NCBI GenBank assembly: GCA_965200465.1 | Contig: OZ241358.1 | Span: forward strand, 2,418,001-2,482,000 | Origin: Azophilus sp965200465 | GTDB taxonomy: Bacteria > Pseudomonadota > Gammaproteobacteria > Pseudomonadales > Azotimanducaceae | Length of the DNA stretch: 64,000 nucleotides | Direction: 5' to 3' | Part shown: one piece after another, positions 24,912-30,025 of the stretch | How positions within the stretch are numbered: the first letter of the stretch is position 1 | Layout: the number at the start of each line of letters is the position of its first letter | The notes under the pieces: model-generated | Told to the model about the DNA's origin: nothing | Database searches by the model: none | What the model saw: the letters and a program-made list of their open reading frames with translations, nothing else | Translations under genes and position numbers: made by a program

Positions 24912-25586
24912 CCGCGCTTGCGGTTGGGGCGCACCCCGGTCGGCGGGCGCGTAGCCGAGCATCTCGAAGTCCCGACGGTAGAAGCGCGTCGCCAAGCGGA
25001 GCAGTTCGTCGTCGTAGTAGTCCTCCCAAGGTCGATGGACGGCGGCGTTGACGACGGCGAGCCTCCGTTCGGGAATGCCGATGCGGCGGCAGGCCTCCGC
25101 GAACGAGTCCTGCAGGGTCTCGTAGCGGCCGATGAAGTCCAAGCCGAGCCGCCCGTCCTCGTCCACCAGCATTCCGGCTTGCGGCCTGAACATCGTCAAA
25201 ATCATGAAATCGGCCGCCTCCACGGCCCCCCTCATGCCGGCAAGCGTGCGCTTCATCGTCGCCGCCTCGTTGCCGGCGTACCCGGCGTTGCGCCCGTGCG
25301 CCATCGCGCAGGCGGAGACGAAGCGGTCGTAGGGGTTGCGCGTGAAGGCGAACTTGAAGTACGTCCGCCAGAGCGCTTCGGGTAGGTGCGGCCGGGCTTG
25401 GCGCACGGTGACGTGCCCGTGCCGCATGCGCCGCAGCGCCGGCAACGGGCTGAGCGTCTGCGTCAGCAACCCCTCCTGCTGCCAGTCGTCGGGGCCCAGA
25501 AAGGGCTGCAGGGCGGCGCGGACGGCGTGGGTGCCGGTGCGCGGCACGGCGAAGAAGATGAACCGGTGGCGGTGCGAGACGATCAT
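24906..25586 (-). CDS. Sulfotransferase (family 2), putative peptide-tailoring enzyme
   Basis: 226 aa from ATG 25586 (M-I-V-S-H-R-H-R-F-I). Transfers sulfate from PAPS to an hydroxyl. The 5'-phosphosulfate loop is F-F-A-V-P-R-T-G-T-H, the 3'-phosphate-binding motif is F-A-F-T-R-N-P-Y-D-R-F-V-S, and the family's R-Y-E-T-L and D-E-L-L-R-L-A-T-R-F-Y endings are present. It is the last minus-strand gene of the RiPP-like locus, 200 bp after peptide copy A. All three peptides end with a conserved Tyr (Y-H-S, Y-R-S), a plausible acceptor (inference). The longer open frame upstream belongs to an oxygenase remnant. Confidence 0.87.
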   Translation of the reverse strand: MIVSHRHRFIFFAVPRTGTHAVRAALQPFLGPDDWQQEGLLTQTLSPLPALRRMRHGHVTVRQARPHLPEALWRTYFKFAFTRNPYDRFVSACAMAHGRNAGYAGNEAATMKRTLAGMRGAVEAADFMILTMFRPQAGMLVDEDGRLGLDFIGRYETLQDSFAEACRRIGIPERRLAVVNAAVHRPWEDYYDDELLRLATRFYRRDFEMLGYAPADRGAPQPQARL

Positions 25587-25621
25587 CGGCGCCTCCCGGA
25601 ACGCCGCCTCATGCGCGGAGG

Positions 25622-25704
25622 GTGGCGGGCGTGGGCGCAGCAGGGCCAAACGTTCCCCTTGATCGCGTCCTAGCGCCGCCGCCTCGCATCGGGCAGCCCC
25701 GCCG
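25622..25704 (-). pseudogene. Remnant of an AspH-like oxygenase gene
   Basis: 83 bp align without gaps to 27910-27992 inside the intact oxygenase gene, with 71 identities by my count. The translation G-L-P-D-A, stop, D-A-I-K-G-N-V-W-P-C mirrors G-L-P-D-A then D-A-I-K-E-N-R-W-P-C. An in-frame stop makes it dead. It shows that a second oxygenase copy once stood between peptide copy A and the sulfotransferase. Confidence 0.8.
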
Positions 25705-25788
25705 GTTGGCTCGTGGTTGCCGGCTGCAGCCAGTCTTCAACTATCCATTTGTCCTTTTTCATGGTTGTTCCCTCGCCCGCCAACAAGC

Positions 25789-25977
25789 TCAAAACGAATG
25801 GTAGAATTGGGCCTCTCCGTCTGGATGCGGGTCTTGCCCGGTGCCGATGTCGATGACGCCGTCACTTCCCCGAATGGTCGGCTTGGACCACGGGCGTTTT
25901 CCCAACGCCCTTGCCGCGCCAGCGGAAGCTGCGGGACCTGGCGGCGGGGGGGGGGGGGGGTGTCGTTTGCTGTTCAT
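25789..25977 (-). CDS. RiPP-like precursor peptide, copy A (in frame)
   Basis: 62 aa: M-N-S-K-R-H, seven prolines, an Ala/Gly-rich linker, K-R-P-W-S-K-P-T-I-R, then G-S-D-G-V-I-D-I-G-T, G-Q-D-P-H-P-D-G-E and A-Q-F-Y-H-S-F. The prolines come from a 15-nt C run (plus-strand G run 25946-25960). GGAG lies 8 nt before the ATG. The W-x-K-P-x-I segment recalls the Y-x-x-P-x-L recognition motif of lasso leaders, and Gly1 to Glu9 of G-Q-D-P-x-P-x-G-E would give a nine-residue ring; both are analogies only. The second half is conserved in copies B and C while the linker varies, as expected for a leader plus core. Confidence 0.72.
   Translation of the reverse strand: MNSKRHPPPPPPPGPAASAGAARALGKRPWSKPTIRGSDGVIDIGTGQDPHPDGEAQFYHSF
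25946..25960 (-). repeat. Homopolymer C15 tract in copy A
   Basis: Fifteen consecutive C on the coding strand, starting in codon 6. Length 15 keeps the peptide in frame. A tract of this length is a classic substrate for slipped-strand mutation. Confidence 0.9.
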
Positions 25978-25990
25978 GCTTCTTGCTCCT

Positions 25991-26080
25991 TCATTGAGGC
26001 TTCCTGCGCAACCGCTGCGCTCCTAGGGCTGCCGCCAGCGTTTCCGTTGCGCCCCCTGCTTCCGGGAACGGCGTCCTCAT
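25991..26080 (-). CDS. Short leader ORF upstream of peptide copy A
   Basis: 29 aa (M-R-T-P-F-P-E-A-G-G-A-T-E), beginning at the same conserved ATG as the leader ORFs of copies B and C. A 1-nt difference in a G run puts it in another frame, so it stops 13 nt before the peptide ATG instead of overlapping it. Whether it is translated is unknown; the DNA of this block is conserved in all three units. Confidence 0.35.
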   Translation of the reverse strand: MRTPFPEAGGATETLAAALGAQRLRRKPQ

Positions 26081-26148
26081 GGTTCCCCCGCTCCGCAAAG
26101 CAGTGGAGGTTGAATCCTTCAAGGTTGCTCCCCCGCCCGCCAACAAGC

Positions 26149-26316
26149 TCACGGCGAACGGTAGAAAGGGGCCTCTCCAGCTGGACGCGGGTCTTGCCCG
26201 CTTGCAAAGTCGATGACGCCATCGCTATTCCGAATGGTCGGCTTGGACCATGGTTTCTTGCAGGGCGCTTCCTTCGCGGCCGGCTGCGGGGGGGGGGGGT
26301 GTCGTTTGCTGTTCAT
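26149..26316 (-). CDS. RiPP-like precursor peptide, copy B (in frame)
   Basis: 55 aa: M-N-S-K-R-H, four prolines, Q-P-A-A-K-E-A-P-C-K-K, P-W-S-K-P-T-I-R-N, S-D-G-V-I-D-F-A-S, then G-Q-D-P-R-P-A-G-E and A-P-F-Y-R-S-P. The C run is 12 nt and the frame is intact. The ribosome-binding site (aaggagcaagaagc before ATG) is identical to copy A. The start codon overlaps the stop of the upstream 31-aa leader ORF as ATGA. Glu9 of the putative ring and the terminal Tyr-Arg-Ser are kept while neighbouring positions vary, which suggests selection on the encoded peptide. Confidence 0.7.
   Translation of the reverse strand: MNSKRHPPPPQPAAKEAPCKKPWSKPTIRNSDGVIDFASGQDPRPAGEAPFYRSP
26288..26299 (-). repeat. 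Homopolymer C12 tract in copy B
   Basis: Twelve C on the coding strand directly after the sixth codon begins. It differs from copy A by exactly three nucleotides, so the frame is the same. Confidence 0.9.
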
Positions 26317-26408
26317 GCTTCTTGCTCCTTCATTGAGGCTTCCTGCGCAACCGCTGCGCTCCTGGGGTTGCCGCCGGCGTTTCCTGCTTCCGGGACCGGC
26401 GTCCTCAT
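26313..26408 (-). CDS. Short leader ORF coupled to peptide copy B
   Basis: 31 aa (M-R-T-P-V-P-E-A-G-N to A-S-M-K-E-Q-E-A). GGGAG stands just before the ATG, and the stop overlaps the peptide start (ATGA), which would allow translational coupling. The equivalent ORF exists in copy C. It could be a real small protein, a coupling device or only conserved leader DNA. Confidence 0.4.
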   Translation of the reverse strand: MRTPVPEAGNAGGNPRSAAVAQEASMKEQEA

Positions 26409-26483
26409 GGTTCTCCCGCTCCGCAAGGCGATGGGAGGTTGGGTCAACATGCTAGGGCCTTGCGCTCCGTTGTCAAGCCGCCG
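26397..26483. repeat. 87-bp promoter/leader repeat, copy B
   Basis: Differs from 28449-28535 at one position. It covers the leader ORF start, the promoter and the last 13 codons of the kinase gene. Confidence 0.9.
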
Positions 26484-27487
26484 GCGACCACGGCCGGCAA
26501 GAGTTGGCCTTGGCTTAAAACGCCGTGGTTCATGCCGGCTTGGGCGGCGCGGATGGCGTGGGCGCCGGTGCGCAGGGACGCCTTGATGCGCTCCGCCAGC
26601 TCCTCCAGCAGGAAGGGGTGTGTGGGACGCCGCACCTGGGCCACCGGCAAGCACCGGGCCATTGCAATGACGCTGCGGAAGTGGCTAGGGCGCTGTCCCA
26701 GTGCGTCCATCGCACGCTTGCGGTGGGTGTTGTCCCACAACGCCCAGAAGGCGGCGACGGGTGCAAGGGATCTGATCTCGATGGACGCGTCGCGGCTTTC
26801 AGCCCCCAGCACGAAGACGGTGCGCACCGGCAGCGTGCGGGCGCAGGCGCGTTGCGGCGCAACCCAGTACTTGGCGACGCCCTCGCGCACGGGGGCCAAC
26901 GCCCGCCCGCGCCAATCCATCCTGCTCAGGGAGTTCGCCCACAGCCGCTGAAGCCCGAACTCCGGGTGCGCCATGGGGCGCCCGCCGTCGTCGAGGGAGA
27001 GGGCGACCACATCGTCGGCGAGCAGCGGGAAGCCGCGCTCGACAAGCGCCGCGGCCAATGAGGACTTGCCCGCCCCGCTAGGGCCCAACAGCAGCGCCGC
27101 CCCCTGCTCCGCCTCCACGGCGGCGGCGTGCAGCGTGAGCAGGCCGCGTTGCTGGAGCGCCGCGGTGAGCGGGGTGCCCGCAAGGAAGCTGGCGACGCCG
27201 TCCCGGTCGCTGCGGAGCGGCTCGACAAGCAGGTCGCGCCCCCCTGTGACCAAGCAGCGGGCGACGTCCGGGAGGTGCATGAGCAAGGCGCCGGGCCGGG
27301 CCTGCCACAGGACAGTGCGGGTGAGGGACCCCGCTCCGGGGGGGAGGCGGTTGGGGACGGCGCCCAGACGCACCCTCAGGTCCGGTGCGCGACGCGCCTT
27401 GGCCTGCGGGTGGGGGGCGAAGGGCAGCGCAAGGTCGGAGCGCACATGCAAGCCGTGGGCGTGATAGTCAAGTGCCGGGCCGGTCAT
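26444..27487 (-). CDS. HPr-kinase-like Ser/Thr kinase, putative peptide kinase
   Basis: 347 aa. The N terminus L-D-Y-H-A-H-G-L-H-V-R-S is typical for HprK-related proteins of peptide and polysaccharide loci. The kinase core has L-T-L-H-A-A-A-V-E near 118, P-loop G-P-S-G-A-G-K-S-S at 135-143 and L-L-A-D-D-V-V-A-L at 155-163. HPr-kinase-like enzymes phosphorylate a C-terminal Ser of some lasso precursors (paeninodin), and the three peptides here all keep a Ser next to the C terminus. The ATG overlaps the oxygenase stop (ATGA), so the two are coupled. The last ~35 residues (A-A-Q-A-G-M-N-H-G-V-L-S-Q) match the HldE linker and seem borrowed. Confidence 0.83.
   Translation of the reverse strand: MTGPALDYHAHGLHVRSDLALPFAPHPQAKARRAPDLRVRLGAVPNRLPPGAGSLTRTVLWQARPGALLMHLPDVARCLVTGGRDLLVEPLRSDRDGVASFLAGTPLTAALQQRGLLTLHAAAVEAEQGAALLLGPSGAGKSSLAAALVERGFPLLADDVVALSLDDGGRPMAHPEFGLQRLWANSLSRMDWRGRALAPVREGVAKYWVAPQRACARTLPVRTVFVLGAESRDASIEIRSLAPVAAFWALWDNTHRKRAMDALGQRPSHFRSVIAMARCLPVAQVRRPTHPFLLEELAERIKASLRTGAHAIRAAQAGMNHGVLSQGQLLPAVVAGGLTTERKALAC
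26449..26476 (-). promoter_or_regulatory. Predicted sigma-70 promoter of peptide copies B and A
   Basis: Minus strand: consensus -35 TTGACA (26471-26476), 16-bp spacer, -10 TAGCAT (26449-26454). It lies inside the 3' end of the kinase gene and about 40 bp before the leader ORF. An identical arrangement stands before copy C. Copy A has no equivalent and probably depends on this one. Confidence 0.6.
26483..26549 (-). repeat. 67-bp block shared with hldE (in kinase 3' end)
   Basis: 60 of 67 positions match 30449-30515 in the hldE linker, in the same orientation and reading frame. The encoded A-A-Q-A-G-M, G-V-L-S-Q and Q-L-L-P-A-V blocks are characteristic of HldE, not of HPr-like kinases. Confidence 0.85.
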
Positions 27488-28104
27488 GGCGCCCTAGCCC
27501 CGCTGCTTCGCCCCGCGCCCTCGCAGACCTCGAAGATGAAGTGGATGCGGTCGTGCGCCTCGCCGTTGAAGGCGCCGTGGGGGACGAGGTTGTTGACCTC
27601 AAAGGCGTGGCCCGCCTGCAGGTGGAAGCTCTCGCCGCGCACGGTGAGCGTCGCCAAGGGGCCGGTCTCCAGCGGGACGTGGATCTTGTGCGCCAACGGG
27701 TTCATCCCCCCTTGGTCTTCGTGCGTCGAGATGCTCTCTCCGGCGGCTAGGCGCGCAAGCATCGCCTTGGGGTGGAACGGTTCGGCGAAGCCGTAGGGCG
27801 CCGCCGCCTGGCGCATCACCGGCAGCAGCAGATCGCGCCAAGCGGCCCAGAACAGCGTGGCGTAGCAGCGGCGCCGCCCGGACGTTAAGGAGGCGAACCG
27901 GAAAACGATGTGGCGGGTGTGGGCGAAGCAGGGCCACCTGTTCTCCTTGATCGCGTCCTGGTGCCGCCACACCGCGTCGGGCAGCCCCGCCGCGGCTTCG
28001 CGGAGCGCCTCGGCGTCCACGGCGCCCAGACGCCGCACCCGCTCGGGCTTGCGCACCGGGACATCGGAGACCGGAAGGACGCTCTGAGGGGGAATGCATT
28101 CCAT
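27484..28104 (-). CDS. Aspartyl/asparaginyl beta-hydroxylase-like 2-oxoglutarate oxygenase
   Basis: 206 aa Fe(II)/2-oxoglutarate enzyme with a jelly-roll fold. Putative metal ligands are His128 and Asp130 in S-T-H-E-D-Q-G-G and His176 in N-N-L-V-P-H-G-A-F-N; Arg186 in H-D-R-I-H-F-I-F-E should bind 2-oxoglutarate. AspH relatives hydroxylate Asp/Asn side chains in peptides. Every precursor peptide here keeps two Asp in S-D-G-V-I-D and one in G-Q-D-P, which are possible targets (inference). The gene lies 83 bp after peptide copy C and overlaps the kinase start by 4 bp. Confidence 0.85.
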   Translation of the reverse strand: MECIPPQSVLPVSDVPVRKPERVRRLGAVDAEALREAAAGLPDAVWRHQDAIKENRWPCFAHTRHIVFRFASLTSGRRRCYATLFWAAWRDLLLPVMRQAAAPYGFAEPFHPKAMLARLAAGESISTHEDQGGMNPLAHKIHVPLETGPLATLTVRGESFHLQAGHAFEVNNLVPHGAFNGEAHDRIHFIFEVCEGAGRSSGARAP

Positions 28105-28186
28105 CGCATTTCACAATGATTCGGGATGGCGCCAAGTGGTCCCTTATAGTGAGATGTGGGTCCGGCCGGCCCGCCCGCCAACAAGC

Positions 28187-28356
28187 TCACAGCGAACGGT
28201 AGTTAGCGTTCTCCCCCACTGGATGCGGGTCTTGCCCGCTTGCAAAGTCGATGACGCCATCGCTATTCCGAATGGTCGGCTTCGACCATGGTTTCTTGCG
28301 GGGCGCTTCCTCCGCGGCCGGCTGCGGGGGGGGGGGGGGTGCCGTTTGTCGTTCAT
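28187..28356 (-). CDS. RiPP-like precursor peptide, copy C (frame shifted, OFF)
   Basis: Starts M-N-D-K-R-H with the same GGAG-spaced ribosome-binding site as copies A and B. The C run is 14 nt, so translation from this ATG goes out of frame into R-S-R-P-R-R-K-R. In the correct frame the rest is fully conserved: Q-P-A-A-E-E-A-P-R-K-K, P-W-S-K-P-T-I-R-N, S-D-G-V-I-D-F-A-S, G-Q-D-P-H-P-V-G-E, N-A-N-Y-R-S-L and stop at 28187. Apart from the run there is no other lesion, which argues for a recent or reversible switch rather than decay. A homopolymer sequencing error is the main alternative. Confidence 0.7.
28326..28339 (-). repeat. Homopolymer C14 tract in copy C
   Basis: Fourteen C on the coding strand; 12 or 15 would restore the frame used by copies A and B. 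Confidence 0.88.
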
Positions 28357-28460
28357 GCTCCTTGCTCCTTCATTGAGGCTTCCTGCGCAACCGCTGTGCT
28401 CCTAGGGCTGTCGCCAGCGTTTCCGTTCGCCCCCCCTGCTTCTGGGAACGGCGTCCTCAT
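28353..28460 (-). CDS. Short leader ORF coupled to peptide copy C
   Basis: 35 aa (M-R-T-P-F-P-E-A-G-G-A-N-G to A-S-M-K-E-Q-G-A). The stop overlaps the peptide ATG (ATGA), as in copy B. It contains a 7-nt G run absent from copy B. Translation is unproven. Confidence 0.4.
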   Translation of the reverse strand: MRTPFPEAGGANGNAGDSPRSTAVAQEASMKEQGA

Positions 28461-28535
28461 GGTTCTCCCGCTCCGCAAGGCGATGGGAGGTTGGGTCAAC
28501 ATGTTAGGGCCTTGCGCTCCGTTGTCAAGCCGCCG
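28449..28535. repeat. 87-bp promoter/leader repeat, copy C
   Basis: 86 of 87 bp identical to 26397-26483. It includes the final 13 codons of the kinase gene without the rest of that gene, so copy C was created by duplicating the segment from the kinase end through a peptide gene. Confidence 0.9.
28501..28528 (-). promoter_or_regulatory. Predicted sigma-70 promoter of the RiPP-like operon
   Basis: Minus strand -35 TTGACA (28523-28528), 16-bp spacer, -10 TAACAT (28501-28506). It precedes leader ORF C, peptide C, the oxygenase and the kinase, and could drive all of them. Confidence 0.6.
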
Positions 28536-29010
28536 AACTGGACCAGCCGCCTCCCAACAAGGTTTCCTTAAAGACCCAAAAATTTTGGGAGCGACCCTTG
28601 CCCGCAAGCTAATCGCTTTGCGGGCCGTGTGCTTTTGGCAATCGCACTTTTTGTTTTGGGGTTCCCTCCTGTTGCCGCCATCCCACGCCGTCGCTGTGCG
28701 GCTTTGCGGCGTTGGGCCGCCAGCCGGCGACTGCGGCGCACCAAGGGCGGGACGGCCGGGGTCGGCTGCGCCGCCTAGGAGCCGTTGGCCGTGACTACGG
28801 GGGGGGGGGAGGGGGGCATGAAAACGCCTCCGGCCGGCGGCCGGCAAGGCGCGGAGGGAGGAGCGCAGTGTACAGCAGGGCCGCCGGCCGGGGAGCGCAG
28901 CACCCGCGCCGCTCCTTGCCGCCAGCGGCTGAACCTCTCTTGTTCGCACCTGCATCACAGCATCCTTCGTGCGCCGCAACGAAAAACCGCTGCGCCGCCC
29001 GCCGCCGAAA
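28536..29010. other. Non-coding stretch with G-rich tracts
   Basis: No gene with protein-like composition. A 36-codon minus-strand ORF (from ATG 28683 region, M-A-A-T-G-G-N-P-K-T-K) is basic and unsupported. A G11-A-G6 run lies at 28799-28816, resembling the tracts of the peptide genes but not followed by a conserved peptide. Probably debris of the expanding locus. Confidence 0.4.
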
Positions 29011-29084
29011 TTAGGCCCCGCAGTATGGGGATTGGCGGAAAAAAGTCAAGGGGTTTCGCCCCCTCCCGCCGCTAGGCGCGGAGG

Positions 29085-29163
29085 CGCCAAGCCCGGACAG
29101 CAGGTCGAACGGCAGGGGGATGGCGGAGCGTACGCGCAATCCGTACGCGTGGTAGTCGCGCAT
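29085..29163 (-). pseudogene. N-terminal remnant of a second HPr-kinase-like gene
   Basis: From ATG 29163 the frame reads M-R-D-Y-H-A-Y-G-L-R-V-R-S-A-I-P-L-P-F, clearly homologous to the start of the intact kinase (L-D-Y-H-A-H-G-L-H-V-R-S-D-L-A-L-P-F). Homology stops after about 25 residues and the P-loop domain is missing. It sits at the edge of the locus, just before the RelE/XRE pair. Confidence 0.75.
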
Positions 29164-29248
29164 CGGATCGCCCACAGGATCGTAACCAACCATGCCTCGG
29201 CCTCTTTGCCATTCGATGCGACATTGATTTTCCTTGTTTCGATTTGTA

Positions 29249-29287
29249 CGAAAAAAACGCTCCACAACTGCCAGTTGAGGTGAAACA
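29249..29287 (+). promoter_or_regulatory. Leader of the RelE/XRE pair with inverted repeat
   Basis: A TTTCG-n7-CGAAA inverted repeat in an AT-rich stretch just before this interval (about 29237-29253) could be an operator for the XRE antitoxin. GAGG lies about 8 nt before ATG 29288. Confidence 0.3.
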
Positions 29288-29557
29288 ATGGCGCTCATGT
29301 ACGAAATCAGTTACTCGGGTTCGGCATTACGGCGTCTCGCCCGGCTTGACCCGAAGATGCGCAGGCGCATCGCCGGGAAGATCGAGGCCGTCGCCGAGAA
29401 CCCCAAGGCACCGAACTCGAATCTGGATCACATGACCGGAACAAGTGGCTATCGGCTGCGCATCAGCGGATGGCGGGTCGTGTTCGACCTGCATCACCAG
29501 ACTAGGACCATGCAGGTCCGGCGCATCCGGACACGGGGCGAAGCGTACAAGAGGTAA
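29288..29557 (+). CDS. RelE/ParE-superfamily toxin
   Basis: 89 aa. Y-E-I-S-Y-S-G-S-A-L-R-R-L-A-R-L-D at the N terminus, G-Y-R-L-R-I-S-G-W-R-V-V-F in the centre and a basic end V-R-R-I-R-T-R-G-E-A-Y-K-R are standard for ribosome-dependent RelE-type mRNA interferases. The C-terminal Arg and Tyr residues fit the active site. It is followed 5 bp later by its XRE antitoxin, the 'toxin first' order also seen in HigBA-like loci. Confidence 0.88.
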   Translation: MALMYEISYSGSALRRLARLDPKMRRRIAGKIEAVAENPKAPNSNLDHMTGTSGYRLRISGWRVVFDLHHQTRTMQVRRIRTRGEAYKR

Positions 29558-29562
29558 GCGAG

Positions 29563-29949
29563 GTGAAGATGAAGTTGCAAACCATCGAAATCGACGGCTG
29601 CACATGGGCGATCGTGCCCATGCGGAACTACGACGGGCTGCGCGAGGCGCTCGAAGACCTCGCAGACCGCGAGGCCCTGCGCGAGGCCCAGGCCAGCGGC
29701 GAGGAGATGTTTCCGTCGTCGCTCGCGGAACGTCTCTGGTCTGGCGCCAATCCCGTGCGCGTCTGGCGCGAGTACCGCGGACTCGGCGCGACCGATCTGG
29801 CTCAGCGGGCCGGGATATCCAATTCACAGCTCTCCGCCATCGAACGGGGCAACGCCACCGGGTCGGTACAAACCCTCCGCAGCATCGCCGGCGCACTGGG
29901 CGTGACGCTGGATGATCTGGCGCCGGTCAACCAGGACGATCAGGCTTAG
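29563..29949 (+). CDS. XRE-family antitoxin
   Basis: 128 aa. Residues 1-60 form an acidic toxin-binding part (D-G-L-R-E-A-L-E-D-L-A-D-R-E). The C-terminal HTH is W-R-E-Y-R-G-L-G-A-T-D-L-A-Q-R-A-G-I-S with S-Q-L-S-A-I-E-R-G as recognition helix. Expected to neutralise the RelE-like protein and repress the operon. The start codon closest to the toxin stop (29563) has a GAGGTGAAG leader; an alternative ATG lies two codons on. Confidence 0.87.
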   Translation: MKMKLQTIEIDGCTWAIVPMRNYDGLREALEDLADREALREAQASGEEMFPSSLAERLWSGANPVRVWREYRGLGATDLAQRAGISNSQLSAIERGNATGSVQTLRSIAGALGVTLDDLAPVNQDDQA

Positions 29950-30025
29950 GGGACGGCGCCACGGCCACGGCAGCAACCCGCCCGCCTCCAGTTCCCGACT
30001 GCGACCCCTGGAGCGCAAAGCCAGC

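Noticed and set aside
25717..26586. 289-codon plus-strand ORF across the peptide repeats
   Set aside because: It runs antisense through the repeated units and exists only because the three units share composition; the minus-strand peptides have ribosome-binding sites and conserved sequence.
28799..28819. G11-A-G6 run as a fourth phase-variable peptide gene
   Set aside because: The minus-strand ATG gives only a 14-codon ORF and none of the conserved peptide half follows.
28353..28979. 208-codon minus-strand ORF upstream of peptide copy C
   Set aside because: Composition is Arg/Pro/Ala-rich and not protein-like; only its last 35 codons (the leader ORF) are conserved between copies.
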